Shown: piece by piece, positions 25,159 to 34,023 of the stretch | How positions within the stretch are numbered: the stretch's first letter is position 1 | Layout: every line of letters starts with the position of its first letter | Assembly (NCBI GenBank): GCA_026224775.1 | Contig: JAMFRP010000009.1 | Location: 1-64,000 of the forward strand | Length of the DNA: 64,000 bases | From: Bacteroidota bacterium | GTDB lineage: Bacteria; Bacteroidota; Bacteroidia; Sphingobacteriales; Sphingobacteriaceae | Direction of reading: 5' to 3' | Program-made: the position numbers and the translations under genes | Notes under the pieces: model-generated | The model's database searches: none | Seen by the model: only the letters and a program-made list of their open reading frames with translations | Told to the model about the DNA's origin: nothing

Positions 25159-26094
25159 TCAGTTGCCCAGGAAAGTTGTATAACCCAGTATTGCGTTTGC
25201 CTGTTTACTGCCAATCACTAATTTCTGTGAATCTGTATTTGAAATCAGGTTTAACTGTGTACCCATTTGCATAGGTATAAAATAAGATAATAAAACATCA
25301 ATTGCAGTAACTGCATTGCTTCCCGGTAAAAAGTTTACCATTTCAGCCGCGCTAACAGGCCCGATATTTACCTGCAAACTCTCTTCAGGTTCTGCCAAGT
25401 TCCCTGCAATAAAATTCACACCTAATATTTTGCCTCCCGCCGGGATATCCGTTTTAGTTTTACCCGCTTTTTCTTTAGCATAACTAATTTTGTAAGTGAG
25501 CGCTACAGGTGTTTTAAACATCATGCTTAAAACTTTGCTTACAAAATCAATGTTATTTCTTTGTTCATGTATTATTGGTAATACATGTATTAAGATGAGC
25601 ATTTGCTTATTAGTAAAACATGCAAATTCGCTCCATTCCTTTAAAAATATGTTTATCAACTCGTCATATTCATTCTTTTTATCAACCCTGTTTTCGTAAA
25701 GTTCAATTGTGGTTTTTAAATAATTAATTTCAGCTTCAAAGGGGGCAAAAAAGCGCCTGGCCTGCTTTTCTTCGGCGCGTCTTTCTTTAATATCTCTTAT
25801 CATGTCCTCTTCAGTGATCATTACACTTGAAGCCGGTGCTTTATGGAATAAACCTTCGGGAAGCATATCATAAATGCCGTCGCGGTTTACATTTATATAA
25901 GTGATAAGGCTATCGTTGCTATCCGATTGTTTTACAGTAATACCTGCAATTTCCTTGTCATAAGCACGTTTTTGAGGGCCAACGGGCAATACTAATAACT
26001 CGTTAATCGCAACCGAATCATTTTCAATTAATTCCGCAGCAATTGTTACTGCTTTAAAGTCTGTATCAATTTTGTTGGGACTTTTATTCTTCAT
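25159..26094 (-). CDS. tssG: T6SS baseplate subunit TssG
   Basis: 311 aa from the ATG at 26094 (longer frames begin in the divergent promoter). The phrase INVNRDGIYDMLPEGLFH is diagnostic for TssG of Bacteroidota T6SS; the helical RDIKERRAEEKQARRFFAPFEAEINYLK segment and C-terminal LNLISNTDSQKLVIG follow. TssG bridges TssF and TssK in the wedge. Unusually it is encoded against its neighbours tssE-tssF and tssN-tssK; its stop directly abuts the tssF stop with no spacer, and it shares a divergent 112-bp promoter region with tssN. Confidence 0.85.
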   Translation of the reverse strand: MKNKSPNKIDTDFKAVTIAAELIENDSVAINELLVLPVGPQKRAYDKEIAGITVKQSDSNDSLITYINVNRDGIYDMLPEGLFHKAPASSVMITEEDMIRDIKERRAEEKQARRFFAPFEAEINYLKTTIELYENRVDKKNEYDELINIFLKEWSEFACFTNKQMLILIHVLPIIHEQRNNIDFVSKVLSMMFKTPVALTYKISYAKEKAGKTKTDIPAGGKILGVNFIAGNLAEPEESLQVNIGPVSAAEMVNFLPGSNAVTAIDVLLSYFIPMQMGTQLNLISNTDSQKLVIGSKQANAILGYTTFLGN

Positions 26095-26206
26095 ATTCGT
26101 GTAAATTGCTTGCCATAATAAAACAATAACCCTAATTATTCGTAATTGATTATGATATATCAAAATATATTTTGAACACTACCAAAACCGAACTTACTTT
26201 TGACCC

Positions 26207-27100
26207 ATGGACGTAAAATCGTTTTTTATACGTTATCTAATTTTTCCTATAATTTTTGTTATTGCCACAGCAATAATGAGCATTATTAATAAGAAGAATA
26301 AACTTTTAAGCAATGCCCGCCTTATAGTTATTGTACTTTTAACAGCCATAACATTAGGCCTACCTGGGCTATTGGGTTTTTTAGACATTCAGTTTATGCC
26401 CTGGGGGTATCTGTTTTGCCAGTTCATATACCTTATTTTAGGTATAGTGTATGTTTGGCTGGCCGGTAAATATTACGAGAATGAGCTTATTAATAAAAAA
26501 GCGATGTTCTTGTTTTGCAGTTTGATCTCCTGTTTACTCGGGTTTTATCTATTTAAACTAGGGTTTGATTGGTTAAACAACCTTAAATATGGGTTATGGG
26601 CAGCCAGTAGTATGTTTATATTTTTATTGCCGATGTTTTTTTGGTGGGCCTACGTTGCATTTTTAAGCATACCCGTTGAAATATATAAAGTGTGGCAATA
26701 CCCTACTATTGCAGAAGATATAAGCATGGAACATTTAGACTTTGACAAGCTTTTAGTATTGGAGATAGACCTTTACAAAAATACCAGGGATAGCGAACCA
26801 TTAAAGGTTAAAGCCAAGGCACCGGCTAATATGAACTTTGGCTTATGGGTACAAAAGTTTATTGATGATTATAATCTTAAATTTCCTAATTCGCCAATAC
26901 AGTATAAAATTGATGATATTGAAAATTATCAGTGGATATTTTATATAAAATCTTCCTTTTTTAAACAAAGGCAATTTATTGACCCGGATTTAAGTATCGA
27001 GGAGAATAATATTATTGAGGCAAACACTATATATGCTAAACGTGTTTCTGAAATTGTGAGCGAGCCCGAATACTCCGCCGACCATGCCGTATATTTATAA
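26207..27100 (+). CDS. tssN: T6SS-iii integral membrane protein TssN
   Basis: 297 aa. Five hydrophobic spans fill residues 8-160 (for example YLIFPIIFVIATAIMSII, YGLWAASSMFIFLLPMFFWWA), followed by a soluble C-terminal domain from about 180 (LLVLEIDLYKNTRDSEPLKV, WVQKFIDDYNLKFPNSPI). This is the TssN layout, a membrane component specific to Bacteroidota T6SS and thought to be part of the anchoring complex that replaces TssJLM. tssK follows by 20 bp. Confidence 0.88.
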   Translation: MDVKSFFIRYLIFPIIFVIATAIMSIINKKNKLLSNARLIVIVLLTAITLGLPGLLGFLDIQFMPWGYLFCQFIYLILGIVYVWLAGKYYENELINKKAMFLFCSLISCLLGFYLFKLGFDWLNNLKYGLWAASSMFIFLLPMFFWWAYVAFLSIPVEIYKVWQYPTIAEDISMEHLDFDKLLVLEIDLYKNTRDSEPLKVKAKAPANMNFGLWVQKFIDDYNLKFPNSPIQYKIDDIENYQWIFYIKSSFFKQRQFIDPDLSIEENNIIEANTIYAKRVSEIVSEPEYSADHAVYL

Positions 27101-27120
27101 AACATTGCTAATTTAATGAT

Positions 27121-28260
27121 ATGCTTAATCCATTAAAACATAAACCGGTAAACTGGATTGATGGGATGAAAATTTCCAGTGACCATTTTATCAACACAGA
27201 TAATTTCATACAGGATATTGTAAGGGATGGTAATTCGCTGCAATTAAATAATAATAATTTTGGATTGCTTCCTCCTGCTTATAATGAAACGACCTCACTT
27301 GATATACAAATTACCGAAAGGGCATCAAGCTATGTTGAAGTGAGGATAAACAAATGCAATGCTATTACAGCAGAAGGGTTAAGGATAGATATTAGCCAGG
27401 CAGAACAGGCTATCACATTTAACCATTATTTTAACCAGGATACAGCGATAGAAAATTCAGAAACCTATTACGTTTTATTAACTGTTAACCCGTTTGAACG
27501 TGTTACATCAGGCATGCCTGACCCTGAAGAAACACCAATAAGACATCCTAATGTTGATAAGCATTACCAGATAACCATATCCCCTGCTTCGCAGATCAAT
27601 AATAAGAACTCACAGTTTATGGAAGTGGGCAAGTTTATACGTAACGGCGCTTCTCTACAAACTGATATTAACTATATCCCGCCTTGTACGGCAATCGTAA
27701 GCCACCCCGAACTTATTAAATATTATGAAGATTTTAGCAATCAACTAAATAATCTTCAATTGCTATCATTCCGCATTATTGACAAAATAACCTCTAAGGA
27801 TTCTGTTTCAACTATCGGAAAAAACGTAAAAATATTATGCGAAAAATTGCTCGATTATATAGCAAGGATATACTTTTCTTACAGGAATATTCTTTACCAG
27901 CAACCGCCAATAAATCTTATCGGCTGCTTTTCAGAAATGGCTCATATATTTTTTAGCGCTGTAAAAAGTATTCCGGGAGCCGAACGCGAGGAATTACTAA
28001 AGTATTTTTATGAATGGAAGGACGTAACACCAGGGAACTTTGAAGAACTTTTAGCCCGACTAATTGAAATAGTTTACAACCATCATGATATACGTTCATC
28101 AATGCTTACTGTTGAAGAATTTTTAAGAGTAATAAATGCATTATGGAACAAGTTAAGCTCATTGGAATATATTGGCCAGCGGAAGGAAAATATTGTGGTA
28201 GCGGAACAGCAAGTGATTCAAACTGTACAGGCCAAAAGAACCTGGACCTTATTAGATTAG
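27121..28260 (+). CDS. tssK: T6SS baseplate-membrane connector TssK
   Basis: 379 aa. The start LKHKPVNWIDGMKISSDHFI is the TssK signature of subtype iii (the equivalent of the W-x-G-M-x-L-x-P-x-H-F motif of proteobacterial TssK). ASSYVEVRINKCNAI and FNHYFNQDTAIENSETYYVLLTVNPFE form the shell-like domain; the C-terminal part is helical. TssK links the wedge to the membrane complex. It is the last gene of the locus and is followed by a strong hairpin terminator. Confidence 0.88.
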   Translation: MLNPLKHKPVNWIDGMKISSDHFINTDNFIQDIVRDGNSLQLNNNNFGLLPPAYNETTSLDIQITERASSYVEVRINKCNAITAEGLRIDISQAEQAITFNHYFNQDTAIENSETYYVLLTVNPFERVTSGMPDPEETPIRHPNVDKHYQITISPASQINNKNSQFMEVGKFIRNGASLQTDINYIPPCTAIVSHPELIKYYEDFSNQLNNLQLLSFRIIDKITSKDSVSTIGKNVKILCEKLLDYIARIYFSYRNILYQQPPINLIGCFSEMAHIFFSAVKSIPGAEREELLKYFYEWKDVTPGNFEELLARLIEIVYNHHDIRSSMLTVEEFLRVINALWNKLSSLEYIGQRKENIVVAEQQVIQTVQAKRTWTLLD

Positions 28261-28290
28261 TTATTTCAAACTCAGATTCAAGTAATGGCA

Positions 28291-28324
28291 AAAAAGCCTT
28301 TAATCGAAAGATTAAAGGCTTTTT
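28291..28324 (+). terminator. Intrinsic terminator after tssK
   Basis: Hairpin with stem AAAAAGCCTTTAATC / GATTAAAGGCTTTTT and loop GAAA, 30 bases past the tssK stop. It has A- and T-tracts on both sides, so it could work in either direction. The GAAA loop flanked by TTAATC...GATTA recurs near 58470 and 59558. Confidence 0.9.
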
Positions 28325-28432
28325 GTATTTAAAACACGTTGAAAGTTTAACGCTTTTAGTTGATCATTAAGCGATATTGGATAAAAAAGGTTAAATTATT
28401 GATTCGGAAGACTTTTTAGTTCATTTTTGTTT

Positions 28433-28450
28433 ATATTGGATCGCCAATAT
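28433..28450. promoter_or_regulatory. Palindrome in front of the AraC regulator
   Basis: ATATTGG-ATCG-CCAATAT, a perfect 7-bp inverted repeat ending 5 bases before the ATG of the AraC-type gene. Its position would allow autoregulation by blocking transcription start or translation initiation. Confidence 0.45.
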
Positions 28451-28455
28451 TCCTC

Positions 28456-29331
28456 ATGAAACCGCAATTATTAAAAATATCGAAAGACCAAGTTAATTCC
28501 TTTTCTGCGCGTAAGGATGTTATGCCCGATATAAATAATCGCTGGCATTATCATCCGGAGGTGGAATTAATCTATTTTAAAAATGGTAGTGGTACACAGT
28601 TTATTGGTGATAGTATTAGTCCTTTCCTGACGGGAGACGTTGTATTAGTGGGCGCGAATCTTCCTCATTTCTGGCAATTTGACAATAGTTATTTTAGCGG
28701 GCAGGAGGATATATCCGCAGATATTAATGTCATTCATTTTAATGAAAGTTTTTTGGGGGAGTCATTTCTTGCCTTGCCGGAAAATCAAGTTATCAAAGCC
28801 TTACTTGAAAAATCAAAACATGGTATACAGATAAGACAAACATCTGGCACAAGCATCGGCGGTTTGATAGAAAGCGTCATTAATACCGATGGACCGCGCA
28901 GGATTATGTTGTTATTAGAAATATTAACATCCATCTATGAATGCCAGGAGTATAGTTTACTGTCGTCACTTGGTTTTCGGAATGATTTTAATGCATCGGA
29001 GAAAGATCGTATAAATACGATTTATAATTACTTGATTGAAAATTTCAAAAAGGAAATATCGTTAAAGGAAATAGCTGCCGTTGGTAACATCAGTCCAAAT
29101 TCTTTTTGTAAATTCTTTAAATCGCGCAGTCGGAAAACTTATACGCAATTTGTAAGAGAGATACGAATTGGCCATGCCTGTAAACTTCTGATTGATAATA
29201 ACTTAAATATAAAAGAGATTTGTTATGAGTCTGGCTTTAATAATTTTTCAAGTTTCCATAAGCACTTCAAAATTATCAAGGGAAAAACTCCCTTGGAATA
29301 CCAAAAGAACTTTCTAAAAGAAAATAAATAA
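28456..29331 (+). CDS. AraC family transcriptional regulator with N-terminal cupin
   Basis: 291 aa. The N-terminal half is a cupin sensor (NNRWHYHPEVELIYFKNGSG, FLTGDVVLVGANLPHFW). The C-terminal 100 residues contain both AraC helix-turn-helix motifs: ISLKEIAAVGNISPNSFCKFFKSRS and LNIKEICYESGFNNFSSFHKHFK, ending with KGKTPLEYQKNF. Such regulators commonly sense sugars. It sits upstream of and convergent to the GH115-GH10 operon, so a role in xylan utilisation is possible but no direct link is visible. Confidence 0.88.
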   Translation: MKPQLLKISKDQVNSFSARKDVMPDINNRWHYHPEVELIYFKNGSGTQFIGDSISPFLTGDVVLVGANLPHFWQFDNSYFSGQEDISADINVIHFNESFLGESFLALPENQVIKALLEKSKHGIQIRQTSGTSIGGLIESVINTDGPRRIMLLLEILTSIYECQEYSLLSSLGFRNDFNASEKDRINTIYNYLIENFKKEISLKEIAAVGNISPNSFCKFFKSRSRKTYTQFVREIRIGHACKLLIDNNLNIKEICYESGFNNFSSFHKHFKIIKGKTPLEYQKNFLKENK

Positions 29332-29354
29332 CACCATAATCATCTTCTAAAAGA

Positions 29355-32243
29355 TTAATGATAATAACTCTCCGGTGGACCAAGGTATGAGGGGCGCTCC
29401 GTACCTGAATCAATCACTATCTTTTGCAAAACAACCGCGGGATTAACCATCCAGTATTTCAAAACATGCGCTCCGCTTTTGGTGATATGGAATTTAGATT
29501 CCATAATCTTTATATTATCACTAACGTCTTTGCTCCACGCTGTTGTTGATTCGTCGGCATTAATATTAATTATTCGCGGCTTTTCATCATCTATGGATAT
29601 CGCAAAATGCAAACCATTTGAATTCGTAAAGTCGAGCGTTGGCGATAGATAAGCTTTTACGTTAACCCATCCTGTATCAATCATATTAACAACATATTCC
29701 AAATGCGGACTATTAGCACCCGGTATCTGAACTTTTGCAGTAACGGGCGCAGGCATTACGCCTGATAATGTACGACCATAATCTGGGATTATCTGCCATT
29801 TAATATTATAGGAGTTAACCGCTTTGCCATAATGAGCAGCTTCGATGCTTACATAACCATTATTTTCATTAAACCCGTTACCGTTCAACGGCAACACATT
29901 ATTGATGACTGCATGGATGATGAACTTACTATTATCTGACCCGGTAATGGTGATGGGTACATACTTAACACCTTTAGGTACTTTTGCCCAGTTTACATTT
30001 ACCCCTATTCGTTGCTGAAGGCTAACATTTCCTTTTTGGGGCTCGATAATGATATATGGTGATGAACTCGTCGCTGTAAAATTAAAATCCCCTTGTCCAC
30101 GGTTAAACACTTCGATGTAATGACCTCCGCAGCCGGGATAAAATCCGGGCAAAATGGCTTTGGATTGTTCCTGTGGCCACCATAATTCAGAACCTTCAAT
30201 AGCTACCCCCATTTGAGGCTGGGCGGGTAGCTGAATATTTTGCACCGCAGGCATCTTATTAACCCGGGGTTCCTGCCAGTAGGTATAGCCAATATGCGTC
30301 TGATCCATCATATGATCCCACTTACCATTCGCCATTATTTTATCATAATAATGTGATATGGCAGAATCCTTTTTAAACAACTCTTTTACATCAGTCGCTA
30401 TTAAATTGGTTGCGGCCCTACCCTGCGCGGCGTATAATTTATTCTTTGCAGCATCAAAATACATTTCATTCAAATTAGCACATGCCTCAACAGGATGAAG
30501 CACTAACTGATAGTAAGCATCTTTATATTGTTGCGGTATGGCATCATATAATCGCCTCGCCTTTACTTCCAATTGATTATAATCATTTACCACTCGTTCA
30601 AATTCACGGTAATTAGTTAAGCTATAGGTATTTTGATCAAGTTGCTCAGGTTTACGACGACCGTTATACTTGGTATACGCCATCAAAATATCCGCTACTT
30701 CAGCAGCGTAAGTATTTCCAAATTGCTGGGCTGCCCATTGGCGTGTATATTCATCAAGTCGACTTGCAGGCCATTTATCCGGCGACCAGGCATAATCCAG
30801 GAAGAAACTAATAGGAAACTCCATCGGCTTCAAATCACCTACATTCACTATCCAAACTTGCTTTGCATTGTATTCATAGGCAAGGTGCATCTGTTCCCAT
30901 GTTTTACTAATGGGGTTTGTATTTAACCATTTATAATTCCGTGGATCGCCTACATAATCAAAATGATAATAAATACCATAACCGCCTTTTCGAACTGGTT
31001 CATTTAACTTGGGTAGTTTGCGGATATTACCCCAGTTATCGTCGCAAAGCAATAAAGTTACATCATCGGGCACACGCATGCCCTTATCGTAATAATCCTG
31101 CACCTCTTTATACAAAGCCCACATTTGTGGTGTTTGCGAGGCATCTTTATGGGTTACATCAGCAATTATAGAGCGTTGGTCAGCTACAATTTTTTCCAGC
31201 AGTGTGATGTTGCTACCCTCGGTCATGGGTTTATCGCCATCCCCGCGCATGCCTACAGTTACTATAGTTTCTTTGTTACCCATATGCTCTATGCCTTTTC
31301 TCCAGAAACTACGCAGGGTATCAGCGTTAGTCTCGTAATTCCACGGCCCTGAGCCATATCGTTTCCATTCTTGTTGCGCCCTATCCATTGGTTCATGATG
31401 CGAAGTTCCCATCACAACGCCATATTCATCAGCCAATATAGGGTCAAGCTTATCATCGTCATTAAAAGCATTGCCCCACATAGCGGGCCACAAGTAATTG
31501 CCTTTTAGCCGTAAAATAAGCTCAAACATTTTAGTGTATACCAAATGATTAACACCACCAAACTTTTCCTTAGCCCAACCCGAGAATGACGGCGCTTCAT
31601 CATTTATAAAAATACCGCGATATTTTACCGCGGGCCCGCCATCCACGTATCTTCCGGGAATCACATACAAACTTTGCTGTTGTTTTACCGGCACATCAGC
31701 CCACCAATACCATGGCGATACACCTATTTGTGTCGAGAGATCATATATCCCATAAATTGTCCCTCGTTTATCGCTACCCACAATTACAAGCGCTTGCTTA
31801 ACTCCCGGAAAAGGATTGTTCACCACTTGCGTTATATGCGCCTCCCATTTACCCTGAATATTACTGACATTCAGTTTTTTTTCACTGATAAGCCGATCGA
31901 TCAGCTCATTCTTATCTAAGGTACCGATGAGTATGACATTTTTTGTTTGAGCAATATTCCCCGTTAATAATAAAGCTGAATCGGCAGTAACTTTCTTAAT
32001 GTCAGCTTGCAAACTTTTCGCGGCGATCATCACACCGGGATAATCCGTACTGGCAGTATATATAGGTACTGCATTTCCTTTTACCGCCAACGGAAAATAG
32101 CCCTTGCCATTATTTAAAGATATATACGCTTTATCGCCCGGTGCCTGGGCAAAACCCATATGGGGTATTATTAATAAACCTAGTGTTGCCACAAGCAGGC
32201 AGAAGGAAGTTTTTACAGTACTACGATTCATATAATTGTACAT
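29355..32243 (-). CDS. GH115 xylan alpha-1,2-glucuronidase
   Basis: 962 aa. Signal peptide-like start (VATLGLLIIPHMGFAQ), then an N-terminal alpha/beta domain (VILIGTLDKNELIDRL; YGIYDLSTQIGVSPWYWWADVP), the GH115 catalytic core (YRGIFINDEAPSFSGWAKEKFGG, YLWPAMWGNAFNDDDKLDP, GTSHHEPMDRAQQEW, VTLLLCDDNWGNIRKLP) and C-terminal beta domains (residues about 690-962). GH115 enzymes remove glucuronic or 4-O-methylglucuronic acid from internal and terminal xylose units of xylan. It overlaps the GH10 xylanase stop by one base (TAATG), so translation is coupled. Unlike GH67, GH115 works on polymeric xylan. Confidence 0.93.
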   Translation of the reverse strand: MYNYMNRSTVKTSFCLLVATLGLLIIPHMGFAQAPGDKAYISLNNGKGYFPLAVKGNAVPIYTASTDYPGVMIAAKSLQADIKKVTADSALLLTGNIAQTKNVILIGTLDKNELIDRLISEKKLNVSNIQGKWEAHITQVVNNPFPGVKQALVIVGSDKRGTIYGIYDLSTQIGVSPWYWWADVPVKQQQSLYVIPGRYVDGGPAVKYRGIFINDEAPSFSGWAKEKFGGVNHLVYTKMFELILRLKGNYLWPAMWGNAFNDDDKLDPILADEYGVVMGTSHHEPMDRAQQEWKRYGSGPWNYETNADTLRSFWRKGIEHMGNKETIVTVGMRGDGDKPMTEGSNITLLEKIVADQRSIIADVTHKDASQTPQMWALYKEVQDYYDKGMRVPDDVTLLLCDDNWGNIRKLPKLNEPVRKGGYGIYYHFDYVGDPRNYKWLNTNPISKTWEQMHLAYEYNAKQVWIVNVGDLKPMEFPISFFLDYAWSPDKWPASRLDEYTRQWAAQQFGNTYAAEVADILMAYTKYNGRRKPEQLDQNTYSLTNYREFERVVNDYNQLEVKARRLYDAIPQQYKDAYYQLVLHPVEACANLNEMYFDAAKNKLYAAQGRAATNLIATDVKELFKKDSAISHYYDKIMANGKWDHMMDQTHIGYTYWQEPRVNKMPAVQNIQLPAQPQMGVAIEGSELWWPQEQSKAILPGFYPGCGGHYIEVFNRGQGDFNFTATSSSPYIIIEPQKGNVSLQQRIGVNVNWAKVPKGVKYVPITITGSDNSKFIIHAVINNVLPLNGNGFNENNGYVSIEAAHYGKAVNSYNIKWQIIPDYGRTLSGVMPAPVTAKVQIPGANSPHLEYVVNMIDTGWVNVKAYLSPTLDFTNSNGLHFAISIDDEKPRIININADESTTAWSKDVSDNIKIMESKFHITKSGAHVLKYWMVNPAVVLQKIVIDSGTERPSYLGPPESYYH

Positions 32244-33331
32244 TATTGTTTAAAGTCGACAACATTCCAATAAGCTTTCTTACGCTGAAGTTGCTGATCG
32301 AATAATAACGGATAATTTTTGCGACCCTCAACCGGGTAATCATCAAGCCAGGTACGTTTGTCGGATATATTCCAAAAAGTAACACCCGATATTACATTTT
32401 TATACTCCCTGAAAACCTTAAACACTTCCGCATATTTTTCATCTTGCTTTTTCTCCAGCTCCGGTGTATAAGTGTATTTTTCTCCCAGCCTTAAAGCTCT
32501 TTTATTTTTTTCCCATGGGTAGACAGATATATCCAGCTCGGTTACCTGAACCTTTAAACCTAATGATGAGAATTTCTTTATAGTAGCGATCAGATCCTGC
32601 TGCGATGGTTCATATATTGACCAATGCGCCTGGATTCCCACTCCGTTTATAGGCACCCCGGCATCCACCAGCTTTTTTAGTAAACGATAAACACGTTCTC
32701 GTTTTTCCGGGCGTTCGGTGTTATAGTCGTTGTAGAATAAAACAGCTTTAGGGTCGGCCTCGTGCGCGTACTCAAATGCTTTTGCAATAAAATCCTCCCC
32801 GCATATCTGGTACCATAATGAGTTACGTAAAAACTTGGTACTGTCATCGTCAATGGCTTCGTTTACTACATCCCAGGCATATATTTTTCCTTTATACCTA
32901 TTAACTACTGTAGTAATATGATCTTTCAATCTTTTCAACAAAACATCTTTAGTAACCAGTTTACCGTCTGTGCCTTTAAATAACCAGGGCGGTGTTTGTT
33001 CATGCCAGCAAAGGTTATGCCCCCTTACCCGTAAACCGTTTGTCTGTGCAAACGTCACAATGGCATCGGCATCTTTCCAGTAATACCTGTTTTCTTCGGG
33101 ATGTATAGGCCCCATCTTCATGGCATTTTCAGGTGTAAGGCTATTAAACTCATGTAATATAAGTTTAGCTTCCGCGGTATCTTTAATGTCCCGTGCCGAA
33201 ACCGCTACACCAATAGGGAAATAGTTTTTATAATAATCTTTCAGGCCTCCGGTCGATTTTGATTGCGCCTTTAACTGGCTCACACTGCATAACTGCAGTA
33301 TTAAAAAAAACCATAATTGTTTCTTCAACAT
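32243..33331 (-). CDS. GH10 endo-1,4-beta-xylanase
   Basis: 362 aa from the ATG at 33331, which gives a signal peptide (KKQLWFFLILQLCSVSQLKAQ). GH10 hallmarks: SLTPENAMKMGPIHPEENRY, RGHNLCWHEQTPPW, acid/base Glu158 in WDVVNEA, nucleophile Glu265 in VTELDIS, and the TFWNISDKRTWLDD end. It cleaves the xylan backbone. Length is that of a single-domain family member with no carbohydrate-binding module. First gene of the minus-strand operon with GH115; a LacI-type operator (33402-33415) lies about 70 bp upstream. Confidence 0.95.
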   Translation of the reverse strand: MLKKQLWFFLILQLCSVSQLKAQSKSTGGLKDYYKNYFPIGVAVSARDIKDTAEAKLILHEFNSLTPENAMKMGPIHPEENRYYWKDADAIVTFAQTNGLRVRGHNLCWHEQTPPWLFKGTDGKLVTKDVLLKRLKDHITTVVNRYKGKIYAWDVVNEAIDDDSTKFLRNSLWYQICGEDFIAKAFEYAHEADPKAVLFYNDYNTERPEKRERVYRLLKKLVDAGVPINGVGIQAHWSIYEPSQQDLIATIKKFSSLGLKVQVTELDISVYPWEKNKRALRLGEKYTYTPELEKKQDEKYAEVFKVFREYKNVISGVTFWNISDKRTWLDDYPVEGRKNYPLLFDQQLQRKKAYWNVVDFKQ

Positions 33332-33401
33332 ATTAATGCTTAAATAAAAATTGACAACAAGCGGTATTATAATGGCAGCCAAAATAGAACAATGCTATTT
33401 C

Positions 33402-33415
33402 AGCAATCGATTACA
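33402..33415. promoter_or_regulatory. LacI-type operator A (xylanase operon)
   Basis: AGCAATCGATTACA, 12 of 14 bases of the palindrome TGCAATCGATTGCA that recurs upstream of every unit of the xylan locus. It lies 70 bases upstream of the GH10 start codon. Confidence 0.7.
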
Positions 33416-33698
33416 AATATATGAGAATATTTTTTGAAATATTTTGATGAAATCGATATGTAGCAGTGATTTTACTATTCTTTCAGATCCACAAAACCAC
33501 CACTATTTACTCAAATCATCTACAAATTATTTATATTTTATAAAAAGTCAACCATTGCGTCAATAGCTATAAATACAATATTATCAAACATTTGTGCTTT
33601 TTTTTAAAAAACAAGACATCAAAACATCGCTATAAATAAAAAATATGCAAACCGCTAAATAGACTAAAATATTTTTCTCAAAAAAAGTAAAAAATCAT

Positions 33699-33712
33699 TG
33701 CAATCGATTGCA
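33699..33712. promoter_or_regulatory. LacI-type operator B (susC)
   Basis: Perfect palindrome TGCAATCGATTGCA in the susC upstream region, identical to the site in front of the SGNH esterase gene. A central CG pair with dyad symmetry is typical of LacI-family operators. Confidence 0.78.
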
Positions 33713-34023
33713 TTTTTAATTTTTTGTTTTTACTTTTATTCCAAGTTAATAACCAATTATAACTTCAATAAACTGCCCAATAAATTAATTACCTGGCCGT
33801 ACTGGTGTTTGCCATTACTTTCAGACAATTTTTTTGAGTGCAAAAAAATTACAATCAATTTAAACACATAAAACCAATCAAACTTAAATGGAAAATCATG
33901 ATGAAAATTCGACTTAACTACCTGCCCATAATTCTATCGGGCCAAAATTGCTTATCGTACTAACATAAGCTAACCATTGCAATAACATCAATTAAACAAA
34001 CCATTACACCAATTAATTAAATT

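Larger units (their letters stand above)
33332..34023. promoter_or_regulatory. Divergent control region between the xylanase operon and susCD
   Basis: 692 bp without a gene, very AT-rich. It holds two copies of the CAATCGATT-type operator: 33402-33415, near the xylanase start, and 33699-33712, about 310 bp upstream of susC. No exact TAnnTTTG box was found on the plus strand, so the susC promoter is not placed. The long leader (more than 250 bases) of susC could contain further control, but no riboswitch-like fold is evident. Confidence 0.55.
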
